DNA of 64,000 nt from CAVYHJ01 sp963768165 [NCBI: uncultured bacterium] (GTDB taxonomy: Bacteria > UBP4 > UBA4092). A program made the position numbers and the translations under genes. The stretch spans positions 372,001-436,000 of the forward strand of contig CAVYHJ010000026.1 of the NCBI GenBank assembly GCA_963768165.1. Reading direction: 5' to 3'. Under the pieces are notes generated by a model. It saw only the letters and a list, made by a program, of their open reading frames with translations, made no database searches and was not told the origin of the DNA. Positions within the stretch are counted from its first letter, which is position 1. The number at the start of each line of letters is the position of its first letter. Positions 52,121-61,536 of this stretch are shown one piece after another.

Positions 52121-53704
52121 ATGAAAAATAATCTACGCCCCACTGTGACACCATTTTTAGTGATGGTGTTTTTTTATGTTTGCTTGATAATTATTCCCAT
52201 AAAGTCTTTTGGGACGGTCACAATCCGTTTAAAAAATGGGACCCCGATGGAAGGGAAATTGATTTCCGTGGAGGACGGAAAAGTTACTTTTGAATCTGGC
52301 GGGATGCAATTAACTCTTCCTCAAGATAGATTTTACGCACCCGATACAGAATGGCTACAAGATGCGGAAGATGCTGTGTCCAATTCTTATTTCACTAAAG
52401 CCAGGGAATTATGCCAGCAGATACTTATCTGGGACTCGAATAATGCAAAGGCTAAAAGTATTTTGGATCAGATTAAACTGAAACAAAATGAAATAAAATT
52501 GGCGCAGCAAAAACAAGAAGATGAAAAGAAGGCGGAAGAACAGAAAGCAGCGGTGGAAAAAGCAAAAGCGGATGCACTCGCCCAGGCGGAAGCAGCAGAG
52601 GCTCAAAAGAAACCAATGGAAATATTGCAAAAGGTGATTAAGACATTTAAGGATATTAAAAGCTTTCAAATCGAGGGAACCATAACTGTTGAAAGTAAAG
52701 CGCAAGGGATGAATAGTTCATTGGATATGCCATTTATGTTTGCTATGGTAAAACCTGATAAAATGAGAATGAATATAAAAAATCCAATGGCCGAAATGCA
52801 AATTATATCCGATGGTAAATCTACTTGGATGTACATGCCACAGCAAAACCAGTATATGAAAATGCCTGGGTCTGCCGATATTGCTAAGATGGGATCTCAG
52901 TTCGCTCCCTTGCCCGAGGGAATATCAAATTACGAAGATATTACTGAAAATTTTAAATCCGTTGAAGTATTGCGTGAAGAAACGATTCCTTTCAACGGTT
53001 CCAGCACGGGGTGTTATGTAATGCGTCTGGAAGCACAAATGAAAGAACAAAATCCTATGTATGATATATCTCCCGTGATTTGTTGGATTGATAAAAATAA
53101 TTTTATTCCAATTAAGATAACAGTTGCCATGGCAATGAAAGCACAGTCGGTTGTTATAAAAACTTCGTGTTTGGCGACAACTTTTAAACTCAATGAATCT
53201 CTGGCGGATAATTTATTCGTTTTCATCCCTCCGGAGGGTGCCAAAGAAGCCTCTAATCCAGGTGGAGATTCTAAAGAATATGCCAATTTTTCCGGCAAAG
53301 AAGCAATAGATTTTACATTAAACGACATGACGGGCAAGTCTTACAATTTAAAAAATCTTCGTGGAAAAGTCGTGCTAATAGATTTTTGGGCGAGTTGGTG
53401 CCCTCCTTGTCGGGAAGAATTGCCGACCATTGAAAAATTACATAAGGAAATGAAAGACAAAGGGCTGGTGGTGCTGGGAATAAATGATGAAAAACTGGAT
53501 GTAGCCCGTGGATTTGTTCAAAAAAATAATTACACATTCCCTGTATTAATGGATACGCAAGGGTCCGTCAATCAACAATATCAAGTCGAAGCTATTCCAA
53601 CTGTTTTGGTGATTGGGAAAGATGGTATTGTGAAAGTACATTTTGTCGGAGGACGTACTGAGACACAATTAAGAGCCGCCTTAAAAAAAGCAGGTATGGA
53701 ATGA
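52121..53704 (+). CDS. Exported LolA-like/thioredoxin (TlpA) fusion protein
   Basis: The 527-residue protein has an N-terminal membrane anchor or signal (about 10-32), a small beta domain (VTIRLKNGTPMEGKLISVEDGKVTF), a highly charged coiled coil rich in Lys, Glu, Gln and Ala (about 115-165), a LolA/DUF2092-like half-barrel (about 165-380) and a C-terminal TlpA thioredoxin with WASWCPPC (C427 and C430). It probably works in the periplasm, the thioredoxin reducing or isomerising disulfides and the LolA-like part binding a lipid or lipoprotein. The open frame starts at 52052 with TTG, but that overlaps the -35 box; GGGAG precedes the ATG at 52121. Redoxin fusions to this sort of domain are known from acidobacteria and relatives. 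Confidence 0.8.
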   Translation: MKNNLRPTVTPFLVMVFFYVCLIIIPIKSFGTVTIRLKNGTPMEGKLISVEDGKVTFESGGMQLTLPQDRFYAPDTEWLQDAEDAVSNSYFTKARELCQQILIWDSNNAKAKSILDQIKLKQNEIKLAQQKQEDEKKAEEQKAAVEKAKADALAQAEAAEAQKKPMEILQKVIKTFKDIKSFQIEGTITVESKAQGMNSSLDMPFMFAMVKPDKMRMNIKNPMAEMQIISDGKSTWMYMPQQNQYMKMPGSADIAKMGSQFAPLPEGISNYEDITENFKSVEVLREETIPFNGSSTGCYVMRLEAQMKEQNPMYDISPVICWIDKNNFIPIKITVAMAMKAQSVVIKTSCLATTFKLNESLADNLFVFIPPEGAKEASNPGGDSKEYANFSGKEAIDFTLNDMTGKSYNLKNLRGKVVLIDFWASWCPPCREELPTIEKLHKEMKDKGLVVLGINDEKLDVARGFVQKNNYTFPVLMDTQGSVNQQYQVEAIPTVLVIGKDGIVKVHFVGGRTETQLRAALKKAGME

Positions 53705-53765
53705 TTCTTTCCAAGAGATTTCCTATTCATTATTTAAATTAATTCAGCAAATGTAGATTGTTAAC

Positions 53766-53786
53766 TTTGTAACAATGTGTTACAAA
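53766..53786. promoter_or_regulatory. Operator-like palindrome upstream of the oxidoreductase gene
   Basis: TTTGTAAC and GTTACAAA are perfect 8-base arms around AATGT. The site lies 46 bases before the ATG and is not followed by a T-run, so it suits a dimeric regulator better than a terminator. Confidence 0.55.
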
Positions 53787-53831
53787 GACAATATATCCTT
53801 TTTATAAAAAAAGTAAGGAGTAATTTCATTT

Positions 53832-54824
53832 ATGGCTAAAAAACTAAAAAAAAACATATCCGTAGGCGTGGTGGGTTGTGGCGGGATCGGACAAGTACAC
53901 CTAAATAACTATCATTTGAATGGTGCGAAGATTGTGGCTGTTGCAGATTCCAATGTGACTGCTGCAGAAAAAACGGCTCAAAAATATGGCTGCCATTATT
54001 ATCAGAATTATCGAGATATGTTTGAAAAAGAAAATTTAACTGCAATTAGTATTTGTACTCCTCCAGTGTTTCATAATCGAGTTGCTTTGAATGCTTTCAA
54101 AAAGAAAATTCATGTGTTGTGCGAAAAACCTTTGGCAATAACAGTCAAAGAAGGGAAGGAGATGGTAGATACCGCCCGAAAACAGAAATTGTTATTAATA
54201 ACTGCATTCTGCCATCGTTTTCAATGGCAAATCATGCAAGCACGTCAATGGATTCAAGAAGGGAAACTGAGGGATATTGTATTGTTCCATAACCGTTTTG
54301 CCGGCCAATTTGACGGTGTTGAAAATAGGTGGTTTGTACAAAAAAGAATTTCCGGCGGGGGTATGTTTATTGATACCCTAGTACATTCCATTGACTTATT
54401 TCGGTACCTAGTAGGAGATGCCCAATCCGTCAAAGCAGAAATGAAAACCTTTCATCCCAAATTGGAAGTCGAAGATTCTGGTACCATTTTAATTCAATCC
54501 AAATCTGGTGCCATTGGAACTCTGGAAGGAAGTTGGCAGACTCCGGTTTCGGAAAGTGTCGTGGAGATCATGGGGACAAAAGGTTCTGTTTTCATAAATT
54601 ATAATACAGGAATGTTGCGATACTGGTTTAAGCAACATAAAGACTGGCAAATCGGTACCGCACCTCCAAATGTCAAAGATCGGTTTTACCTTGAAATTGG
54701 GCATTTACTAAATTGTATTCAATACAATAAAACTCCTTTGGTTACAGGTTTGGATGGATTACGGGCAATGGAAATTTTAAGGGACGCCTATTCTTCTGCT
54801 AAACAGACAGGTTTTATCCCATAA
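53832..54824 (+). CDS. Gfo/Idh/MocA family oxidoreductase
   Basis: The 330-residue soluble dehydrogenase has an N-terminal Rossmann fold (GCGGIG, 15-20; AVADS) and the CEKPLAIT motif (E98, K99, P100), whose lysine binds substrate. The C-terminal sheet domain carries GGGMFIDTLVHSIDLFRYL. Family members oxidise or reduce sugars, inositols or UDP-sugars with NAD(P). In a window full of glycosidases a sugar substrate is likely, but no specific pathway is visible. AAGGAG lies 9 bases before the ATG. Its 3' end overlaps the 3' end of the MFS-HEAT gene by 11 bases on the other strand. Confidence 0.9.
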   Translation: MAKKLKKNISVGVVGCGGIGQVHLNNYHLNGAKIVAVADSNVTAAEKTAQKYGCHYYQNYRDMFEKENLTAISICTPPVFHNRVALNAFKKKIHVLCEKPLAITVKEGKEMVDTARKQKLLLITAFCHRFQWQIMQARQWIQEGKLRDIVLFHNRFAGQFDGVENRWFVQKRISGGGMFIDTLVHSIDLFRYLVGDAQSVKAEMKTFHPKLEVEDSGTILIQSKSGAIGTLEGSWQTPVSESVVEIMGTKGSVFINYNTGMLRYWFKQHKDWQIGTAPPNVKDRFYLEIGHLLNCIQYNKTPLVTGLDGLRAMEILRDAYSSAKQTGFIP

Positions 54825-57150
54825 GTTCTTCGACAATACGGTCTAAGGCAACTATCATAAAGAGAACTTCATCCCGCTCCAAGTTTACAGAATTATTTAA
54901 TTTTATTAATGTTTGGATAGCGTTTAGATTTAATTGAACCAAATCACGATTATAGTTGTCTTTTCTAGTGGTATGGTGATTTTTAGTTGAACTGGGAAGT
55001 GATTGAATCCATTTACAAAGGTCAGTAATCTCTTTTACAGCAGAATCATATTTCTCACGGCTAAAATGATCATTCATGGCATGAATTAATTGCAAAATAC
55101 TTTCAAGAGATTGCCGTTCTGGAATAAATCCTTTTCGACGCATTACTCTTTTTTCAATAATGCTTAATCGTTTGGAAATCCAGGTATCTTGTTCATAGAA
55201 ATCCAAGCCGGTGACTTCATAAAAAGAATCGTCATCTTCCAGTAAGTAGGCTAGAGAATCCAGAATTTGGCGGCGAACGACTGCAGACCCAAATTGATCC
55301 AAGCGTTGCAAAGCAATTTGAACGATTCTGGTTTCTCGTAATTTGGATAAGGCATTCACAAGGGCAGGAAATAATTTGGGGTCGGTTTCTTTTTGTAATC
55401 GTTCGAATAGTGCTTCCTTCGCCCTGTCATCGGCGATATTTCCCAGGGCTTCAACCACGCTGGCTCTTACCGTAGGGTCGGGATCATCGAGACGGTTTAA
55501 TAAAGGGTCCACGGCTTTGGGATTACCTATGAGTCCAAGAGCTTGAGCCGCTTCCGGCTGAATATTTTCTTCCGGAGATTGTAACTTAGCAATGAGTGCA
55601 TCTACAGCTTCCGGATTCCCAATTTCACCCAGGGATAATGCGGCTTGTTCACGGACTGCAGGACTTGGATCATCTAATGCTTGCAAAAGTTCTTGTACCA
55701 CCAAAGGGCTTCGTAATTTTCCGAAAGCCCGGCTGGCTCTTAACCGAATGCGTTCCTCACGCGACTGGTTAAAAATAATAACATTATAAATGAGACCAAA
55801 TAAGACAAACGGGTTTAACAATCGAAACCGCTGCATCCCAGTCCAGGAAATCGACTGCTTGGATTCCTTGATATCCGGTAACGTCAAAGAGCATAAAAGG
55901 GTGAGTAACGCAGATAAACAAAATACCAGTTGTAAGCTTCCCAATCGAAAATCGCCAACACGGAGGTGGTAGCTGGTTAAAAGTTTGATTAACCATCCTC
56001 CAAAGATGGGTCCTATAAAACCTACCAATCCGGTAATTGCCGACCAGAGTGATAAATACACGGATTTATTTTTCCTGGGTGATGAACCTAGAAATAAATT
56101 AAAAGATGCCAAATTCATCCCCGCGGAAAGTAAACCGGAAATAACATAGATACAGGGAATTAGGACGTAATTATTCGGAGTATTCAATATCCATAGCAGG
56201 GGTGTCAGGGTAAAAGCCGCGGAACAAAATCGAGTCACCGTTTTATTTCCCAATTTATCCGAGATGTATCCCCAAAAAAAAGAAGAAATAATTAAAACAA
56301 CAAAAGATATGGTTTCGAATATTTTTATTTGGAAATAAGGGACTTTTAATTCTTGAATCATAAAGACATTATAAAAAGGGTCGGCAATCGTTCGGGCAAA
56401 AGTCCAAAATGTATAGAAAAGGACAATAGAAATAAATTGTCTGTTCTTAAAGGCTAATAAGTAGGTCCGCCATAGATTGGATGTTTTTTGTTTTTCCGGT
56501 TTATAAGGCGGTTCGTATTGCCAGAAAAAAGCACTGCTATTCGATATGGCACACAAAAGTCCTATGGCATATAAAATCAAAAATCCTGTAGATCCTGGAA
56601 ATTTATCAAGTATATGACCGGCAAAAGGGGCAATAATAATAAAAGTAAAATTGATAATTGCATTTCTTTTTGCGAAATACCGTCCCCGGATTCCTTCCGG
56701 CACCATATCCGACATCCAAGTCCCCCAGGCGACCGTGGATAAGGAAGCACTGATAAAAGAAATCGTCAAAATAATTAAAAACGCATTGACTCGAATTCCA
56801 ACCGGCAAAAAAATAGTTAAAACAGACAAGGATAGAAGTGTCCGATGTATTCCTGCAGCCAGCGCAACATATAACCGGCGCAACTTTAGCCGTTCCACCC
56901 AAATTGGAGATATTATCTGGATGAAATTCCCCAGGGCAGGGATCCCGGAAATCACACCAATCTGGATAGAAGTGGCGCCTAAAAAGAGGGCTAAACCTGT
57001 CAGTACCGAACCCGTAGTCAGGGTGGCAAGAGCCAATGCTAATGTCCCTTCCACAATAGACACACGCATCCCCTGCAATAATTGGAGCCGTGTTACTATC
57101 TCTTTTGAAAACTGCGGTTCAGATTCCCCGGAGTTAGATTCTGTATTCAC
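54814..57150 (-). CDS. MFS transporter fused to C-terminal HEAT repeats
   Basis: Residues 35-440 form a 12-segment major facilitator-type transporter with a conserved loop GTWMSDMVPEGIRGRYFAKRN in outline. Residues about 465-620 are HEAT/PBS-lyase-type repeats, each with a P-x-V-R-x-x-A-A-x-x-L-G-x-I pattern (LDDPSPAVREQAALSLGEIG and following). The last 150 residues are helical and of unknown type. The transported solute is unknown; the HEAT array probably gives a cytoplasmic docking surface. The start is a GTG, and no ribosome site stands out. It follows dnaJ by 19 bases on the same strand, so it may be the last gene of the chaperone operon. Confidence 0.82.
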   Translation of the reverse strand: MNTESNSGESEPQFSKEIVTRLQLLQGMRVSIVEGTLALALATLTTGSVLTGLALFLGATSIQIGVISGIPALGNFIQIISPIWVERLKLRRLYVALAAGIHRTLLSLSVLTIFLPVGIRVNAFLIILTISFISASLSTVAWGTWMSDMVPEGIRGRYFAKRNAIINFTFIIIAPFAGHILDKFPGSTGFLILYAIGLLCAISNSSAFFWQYEPPYKPEKQKTSNLWRTYLLAFKNRQFISIVLFYTFWTFARTIADPFYNVFMIQELKVPYFQIKIFETISFVVLIISSFFWGYISDKLGNKTVTRFCSAAFTLTPLLWILNTPNNYVLIPCIYVISGLLSAGMNLASFNLFLGSSPRKNKSVYLSLWSAITGLVGFIGPIFGGWLIKLLTSYHLRVGDFRLGSLQLVFCLSALLTLLCSLTLPDIKESKQSISWTGMQRFRLLNPFVLFGLIYNVIIFNQSREERIRLRASRAFGKLRSPLVVQELLQALDDPSPAVREQAALSLGEIGNPEAVDALIAKLQSPEENIQPEAAQALGLIGNPKAVDPLLNRLDDPDPTVRASVVEALGNIADDRAKEALFERLQKETDPKLFPALVNALSKLRETRIVQIALQRLDQFGSAVVRRQILDSLAYLLEDDDSFYEVTGLDFYEQDTWISKRLSIIEKRVMRRKGFIPERQSLESILQLIHAMNDHFSREKYDSAVKEITDLCKWIQSLPSSTKNHHTTRKDNYNRDLVQLNLNAIQTLIKLNNSVNLERDEVLFMIVALDRIVEELMG

Positions 57151-57169
57151 AAATAATTATTATCGTTTT

Positions 57170-58312
57170 TTAGTTTGAAAACGCATCTTTTACTTTATCA
57201 AAAAATGATTTGTTTGCACTGGGATTGGCGTCTTCCCCGCTGGCTTTGGCAAATTCTACCAATAACTCTTTTTGTTTTGTATTTAAATTTTCAGGAATTT
57301 GGACAATTACCCGGACATGTAAATCACCATGTCCCCGACCATGTAAATCAGGCATGCCTTTGCCGCGAATTCGAAATACTTTATGCGATTGGGTTCCCGC
57401 CGGGATTTTCAATTTTGCATTTCCATCCAGGGTGGGTATTTCCAATTCTGCGCCTAGTACAGCTTGAGTAATACTCAACGGTATTTCACACACCAATTCG
57501 GTTTCTTGTCTTTGAAAGAGAGAATGTTCCTTAACACTAATTAAGATATATAAATCGCCCGATGGAGTTCCATTAACACCGCCTTCACCTTCCCCGCGAA
57601 TTTTTAATCTGGAACCTGTATCCACACCTGGTGGTACCTTTACTGAAATTATTCGTCTCTTTTGAGTTAACCCATTTCCCTGGCAAACCTCACATGGAGA
57701 ACGAACAATCGTTCCCTGACCTCTGCAATTATGGCAGGTTTGAGCGTATGTAAAGAATCCTTGTTGGAATCGTTGTTGTCCCGTTCCTTGACAGCTTGAG
57801 CACGTCTGACGTGATGTCCCTGGTTTTGCACCGGATCCCTTGCATTTTTCACAGGTCTCGTTTCTAGGAATTTCAATACGTTTTTCAATCCCAGTAAAGG
57901 ATTCTTTGAGAGAAACATCCATCTCATATTGCAAGTCCCGACCCCGAGCAGCACGACGACTCCGCCCTCCTCCAAAAATGCCTTCAAATCCAAAGATATC
58001 ACCCAAATTTCCGAATATATCTGAAACATCTTCAAAATGATGGAAATCCTGCCAGCTAAATCCTCCAGAACCGAAGCTATTACTAACCCCTTCATGACCA
58101 AAATGGTCATAGCGTTGTCTTTTCTCTGAATCCGATAGGACTTCATAGGCTTCAGAAGCTTCTTTGAACTTTTCCTCCGCCTCTTTATTCCCCGGATTGC
58201 GATCAGGATGAAATTGCATCGCTGCTTTGCGATAGGCTTTTTTGATTTCTTCCAAGCTTGCTGTTCTTGTAATACTTAATATTTCGTAATAATCACGTTT
58301 GGTTGTTGGCAT
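57170..58312 (-). CDS. dnaJ: Chaperone DnaJ
   Basis: The 380-residue type I J-protein stimulates the DnaK ATPase and delivers unfolded clients. It has a J domain with HPD at 35-37, a Gly/Phe region (about 75-120), four CxxCxGxG zinc repeats ([32 protein letters not shown]) and the C-terminal substrate-binding domains. It lies 12 bases after dnaK in the grpE-dnaK-dnaJ cluster. Confidence 0.97.
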   Translation of the reverse strand: MPTTKRDYYEILSITRTASLEEIKKAYRKAAMQFHPDRNPGNKEAEEKFKEASEAYEVLSDSEKRQRYDHFGHEGVSNSFGSGGFSWQDFHHFEDVSDIFGNLGDIFGFEGIFGGGRSRRAARGRDLQYEMDVSLKESFTGIEKRIEIPRNETCEKCKGSGAKPGTSRQTCSSCQGTGQQRFQQGFFTYAQTCHNCRGQGTIVRSPCEVCQGNGLTQKRRIISVKVPPGVDTGSRLKIRGEGEGGVNGTPSGDLYILISVKEHSLFQRQETELVCEIPLSITQAVLGAELEIPTLDGNAKLKIPAGTQSHKVFRIRGKGMPDLHGRGHGDLHVRVIVQIPENLNTKQKELLVEFAKASGEDANPSANKSFFDKVKDAFSN

Positions 58313-58324
58313 AATTGATATAAA

Positions 58325-60256
58325 TTATTTCTTTTCTTCTTCCTTGGTGTATTCTGCATCCACAACATCTTCTTTGGATTTATCAGTACCAGTATCCTGA
58401 GTTGGTTGCTCAGATGTTGAAGATTGACCAGGTTGCTGCGCTTTAGCGGCTTCTACATACGCAGCTTCCGCGAGTTTATGCGATGCCTGAGTTAATTGCT
58501 CTGTGGCCTTTTTAATCCGTTCAATATCCTGGCCGGCAAGCGCTTCCTTGGATTCTTTTAAGGCATCTTCAACTTTTTGTTTTTCATCTCCGGCTATTTT
58601 ATCCCCAAAATCTTTCAAAGATTTTTCTGTGGCATAAACCAGTGTATCTGCATGATTGCGAGTCTCCACATCCTCTTTTTTCTTTTTATCTTCCATTGCC
58701 TTTTCTTCCGCATCCCGCACCATCTTCTTGATTTCATCCTCATTTAACCCGCTGGATGTTTCAATCCGGATAGATTGTTCTTTGCCCGTGGCTTTATCTT
58801 TTGCCGATACATGGACAATCCCATTAGCATCAATATCAAAGGTGACTTCAATTTGCGGGATTCCGCGCGGGGCAGGGGGAATCCCTACCAAATCAAATCG
58901 TCCCAAGGTTCTGTTATCTCCCGCCATTGGACGTTCTCCTTGCAGAACATGAATACTTACGGCCGGTTGATTATCGGATGCTGTCGAAAAAGTTTGAGAT
59001 TTACGAGTAGGAATCGTTGTGTTCCTATCAATTAATTTGGTAAACACTCCGCCCAAAGTTTCAATTCCCAGTGACAGCGGAGTTACATCCAATAATAAAA
59101 CATCTTTGACATCTCCTGTGAGAACAGCTCCTTGGATGGCAGCACCAACGGCCACTACCTCATCCGGATTTACACTTTTATTCGGTTCTTTATTGAAAAT
59201 TTTCTTTACGGTGTCTTGAATCAAAGGTACACGTGTAGAACCGCCTACCAATATCACTTCATCAATTTCCGATGCCTTTAATCCGGCGTCATCCAATGCT
59301 TGTAAACAAGGTTTCACGGATTTCTCAACCAAGGGTACGATGAGTTGTTCCAATTTGGAACGGGTCATGGTAACATTCAAATGTTTCGGTCCGTTGGCAT
59401 CTGCTGTGATAAACGGTAAGTTTACTTCTGTTTGCATGGAAGAGGACAATTCACATTTCGCTTTTTCTCCGGCTTCTTTCAACCGCTGCAATGCCATTTT
59501 ATCTTTCCGTAAATCAATCCCTTCTGATTTTTTAAACTCATCCGCCAGCCAATCTATGATGACTTGGTCAAAATCGTCTCCACCCAAATGTGTATCGCCG
59601 TTGGTAGATTTGACTTCAAAAACCCCTTCCTCCCCAATTTCCAAAATAGAAATATCAAATGTTCCGCCGCCAAAATCATAAACCGCAATTTTTTCATTCT
59701 TTTTTTTATCCAGCCCATATGCGAGCGCCGCGGCCGTGGGTTCATTGATAATCCGTAACACTTCCAAACCAGCAATCCTGCCCGCATCTTTTGTTGCTTG
59801 GCGCTGGCTGTCGTTAAAATAGGCCGGGACGGTAACCACCACTTTAGAGATTTTTGTTCCGAGAAAATCTTCAGCCGTCTGTTTCATCTTTTGAAGGATA
59901 CGCGCGGAAATTTCCGGTGGAGAAAATTGTTCGTCTCCAATCTGTACGCGCACATCCCCATTTTGTCCTTCAACAACCTTATAGGGAACCATCTTGATTT
60001 CCTGGGTGACCTCGGAATATTTACGTCCCATAAACCGTTTAATGGAATAAATCGTATTCTCCGGATTGGTGATGGATTGCCGTTTGGCAATTTGCCCTAC
60101 CAATCGTTCACCCGTTTTCGTAAACCCGACTACCGAAGGAGTTGTACGCCCACCTTCCGCATTCGCAATCACCTTTGATTCTCCACCTTCCATGATAGCG
60201 ACACACGAATTTGTTGTCCCCAAATCAATTCCGATAACTTTTTCTGTTCCAGCCAT
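58325..60256 (-). CDS. dnaK: Chaperone DnaK (Hsp70)
   Basis: The 643-residue Hsp70 has the N-terminal ATPase signature [13 protein letters not shown], the second and third actin-like signatures ([27 protein letters not shown]), a substrate-binding beta domain ([17 protein letters not shown]) and a helical lid ending in an acidic EEEKK tail. It binds exposed hydrophobic segments in an ATP-driven cycle with its two neighbours DnaJ and GrpE. It sits 11 bases after grpE and 12 bases before dnaJ. Confidence 0.98.
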   Translation of the reverse strand: MAGTEKVIGIDLGTTNSCVAIMEGGESKVIANAEGGRTTPSVVGFTKTGERLVGQIAKRQSITNPENTIYSIKRFMGRKYSEVTQEIKMVPYKVVEGQNGDVRVQIGDEQFSPPEISARILQKMKQTAEDFLGTKISKVVVTVPAYFNDSQRQATKDAGRIAGLEVLRIINEPTAAALAYGLDKKKNEKIAVYDFGGGTFDISILEIGEEGVFEVKSTNGDTHLGGDDFDQVIIDWLADEFKKSEGIDLRKDKMALQRLKEAGEKAKCELSSSMQTEVNLPFITADANGPKHLNVTMTRSKLEQLIVPLVEKSVKPCLQALDDAGLKASEIDEVILVGGSTRVPLIQDTVKKIFNKEPNKSVNPDEVVAVGAAIQGAVLTGDVKDVLLLDVTPLSLGIETLGGVFTKLIDRNTTIPTRKSQTFSTASDNQPAVSIHVLQGERPMAGDNRTLGRFDLVGIPPAPRGIPQIEVTFDIDANGIVHVSAKDKATGKEQSIRIETSSGLNEDEIKKMVRDAEEKAMEDKKKKEDVETRNHADTLVYATEKSLKDFGDKIAGDEKQKVEDALKESKEALAGQDIERIKKATEQLTQASHKLAEAAYVEAAKAQQPGQSSTSEQPTQDTGTDKSKEDVVDAEYTKEEEKK

Positions 60257-60267
60257 TAAATTTTCTC

Positions 60268-60918
60268 CTATTCTGAAATTTCTTGTTTTGTCTTGGATAC
60301 TTTTACCATTGCCGGTCGGATTACTTTATCTTCTCTCAGGTATCCCTTCCGGACTTCTTCTACCACTGTATTCTCCGGATGTTCCTCTGTTTCTATAGTC
60401 ATAATCGCTTCATGAAAATGTGGATTAAATGGTTTCCCCACCGATTCAATCTCATTTAACCCATGTTTGGATAATATCTCATGCAATTGTTTATCTACTA
60501 AAATAATCCCTTCTGCAAATTTTCTAGCTTCTTCCCCTTCTAAATTGGTCAACAGTGCACGATCAAAGTTATCCAAAACCGGTAGGATTTCTTCTAAAAT
60601 CTCCTCATGGTAAAACTCCCGCCATTCTACTTTTTCTTTGTTTACCCGTTTTCGAAAATTATCCAAATCGGCTTCACTTCTCAGCCATTTATCCTGCAAT
60701 TCCTTGATTTTTTTGTTGGCATCTTCCAATTGTATCTCTAATTCCGCCATTTTTTCATCATATTTACCAACCGGAATAGATTTGGACTCAGCCTGGCCTG
60801 TAACGTTATTTGTTATAGACTCATTCGAATTCATAGTTTCAGGAACAGATTTTTGATCGTTATTTTTTTTAGTATTCGTAGATTCCGTCGGTTCCATGTG
60901 ATTTAAATCCTTTTTCAT
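60268..60918 (-). CDS. grpE: Nucleotide exchange factor GrpE
   Basis: The 216-residue protein has a disordered Asn/Ser-rich N-terminus, a long coiled coil (about 50-110, [20 protein letters not shown] and DLDNFRKR) and the C-terminal beta domain ([13 protein letters not shown] ... [23 protein letters not shown] in outline). It releases ADP from DnaK. It heads the chaperone cluster, with AGGAGG upstream of the ATG. No hrcA gene and no CIRCE operator (TTAGCACTC and its inverse) occur in the 220 bases upstream, so regulation is not by HrcA at this site. Confidence 0.95.
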   Translation of the reverse strand: MKKDLNHMEPTESTNTKKNNDQKSVPETMNSNESITNNVTGQAESKSIPVGKYDEKMAELEIQLEDANKKIKELQDKWLRSEADLDNFRKRVNKEKVEWREFYHEEILEEILPVLDNFDRALLTNLEGEEARKFAEGIILVDKQLHEILSKHGLNEIESVGKPFNPHFHEAIMTIETEEHPENTVVEEVRKGYLREDKVIRPAMVKVSKTKQEISE

Positions 60919-61104
60919 TACTTAAATAACCTCCTAATGATATTCCATAATTACAAATAAATGATTTTGGTCGACTTGCTCCATGAATAGAATACTATTT
61001 TATCATAAAAAAGAGAACATGAAATATTTTCAAGCCTTAATATACGGTTCACAATGATGTTAAAGTGTTGTTCTCTCTTTTTTATGTGGATTGACAATTT
61101 TAGT

Positions 61105-61133
61105 TTGACAAAAAGTTTGCCAAGATGTAATAT
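61105..61133 (+). promoter_or_regulatory. Promoter giving a predicted leaderless transcript
   Basis: TTGACA (61105-61110), a 17-base spacer and TAATAT (61128-61133) make a near-consensus promoter. Transcription would start at about 61139-61141, right at the ATG (61140). A second TTGACA lies at 61091. Confidence 0.7.
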
Positions 61134-61139
61134 CACCGT

Positions 61140-61532
61140 ATGGCTTTGATATTGGTTATAGATGACGACCCGGATATTGTAGGAGTAATCAAAACGATTT
61201 TAGAAACCGCTGGTCATACTGTGTCATTCGCTGGAACAGCCGAAGAAGGAATTGAACAAATCAATTCCAATCCTCCCGATTTAATCACCCTGGATATTCA
61301 AATGCCGGGAAAGGGGGGATTGGCCGTTGCCAATGAACTTTCACGTAAAAAATTACAAATTCCTTTTTTACTATGTACTGCTACACCACTCAACGATCCC
61401 CTAGAGGCATACGAATTATTTATGGTACGGCATCTTTATGCCGGAACCTTGAAAAAACCCATGGAAATTTCTGAAGTTGACCAAGCTGTAAAACACGGGC
61501 TTGAATTAGCCAAACAACTTAAAAATAGATAG
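61140..61532 (+). CDS. Stand-alone response regulator (receiver domain only)
   Basis: The 130-residue CheY-like protein has all phosphorylation-site residues: acidic pair D9/D10, phospho-acceptor D52 (LITLDIQMPGKGG), T80 (LLCTATP) and K106 (LKKP). There is no DNA-binding or enzymatic output domain, so it works by binding a partner or as a phosphorelay carrier. No histidine kinase is within view. The ATG is immediately downstream of a strong promoter and has no Shine-Dalgarno site, fitting leaderless translation. It converges on the luxC-like gene with a 4-base gap. Confidence 0.92.
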   Translation: MALILVIDDDPDIVGVIKTILETAGHTVSFAGTAEEGIEQINSNPPDLITLDIQMPGKGGLAVANELSRKKLQIPFLLCTATPLNDPLEAYELFMVRHLYAGTLKKPMEISEVDQAVKHGLELAKQLKNR

Positions 61533-61536
61533 TTTA

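Noticed and set aside
60919-61139. Search for a CIRCE operator upstream of grpE
   Set aside because: Neither TTAGCACTC nor GAGTGCTAA is present in the gap.
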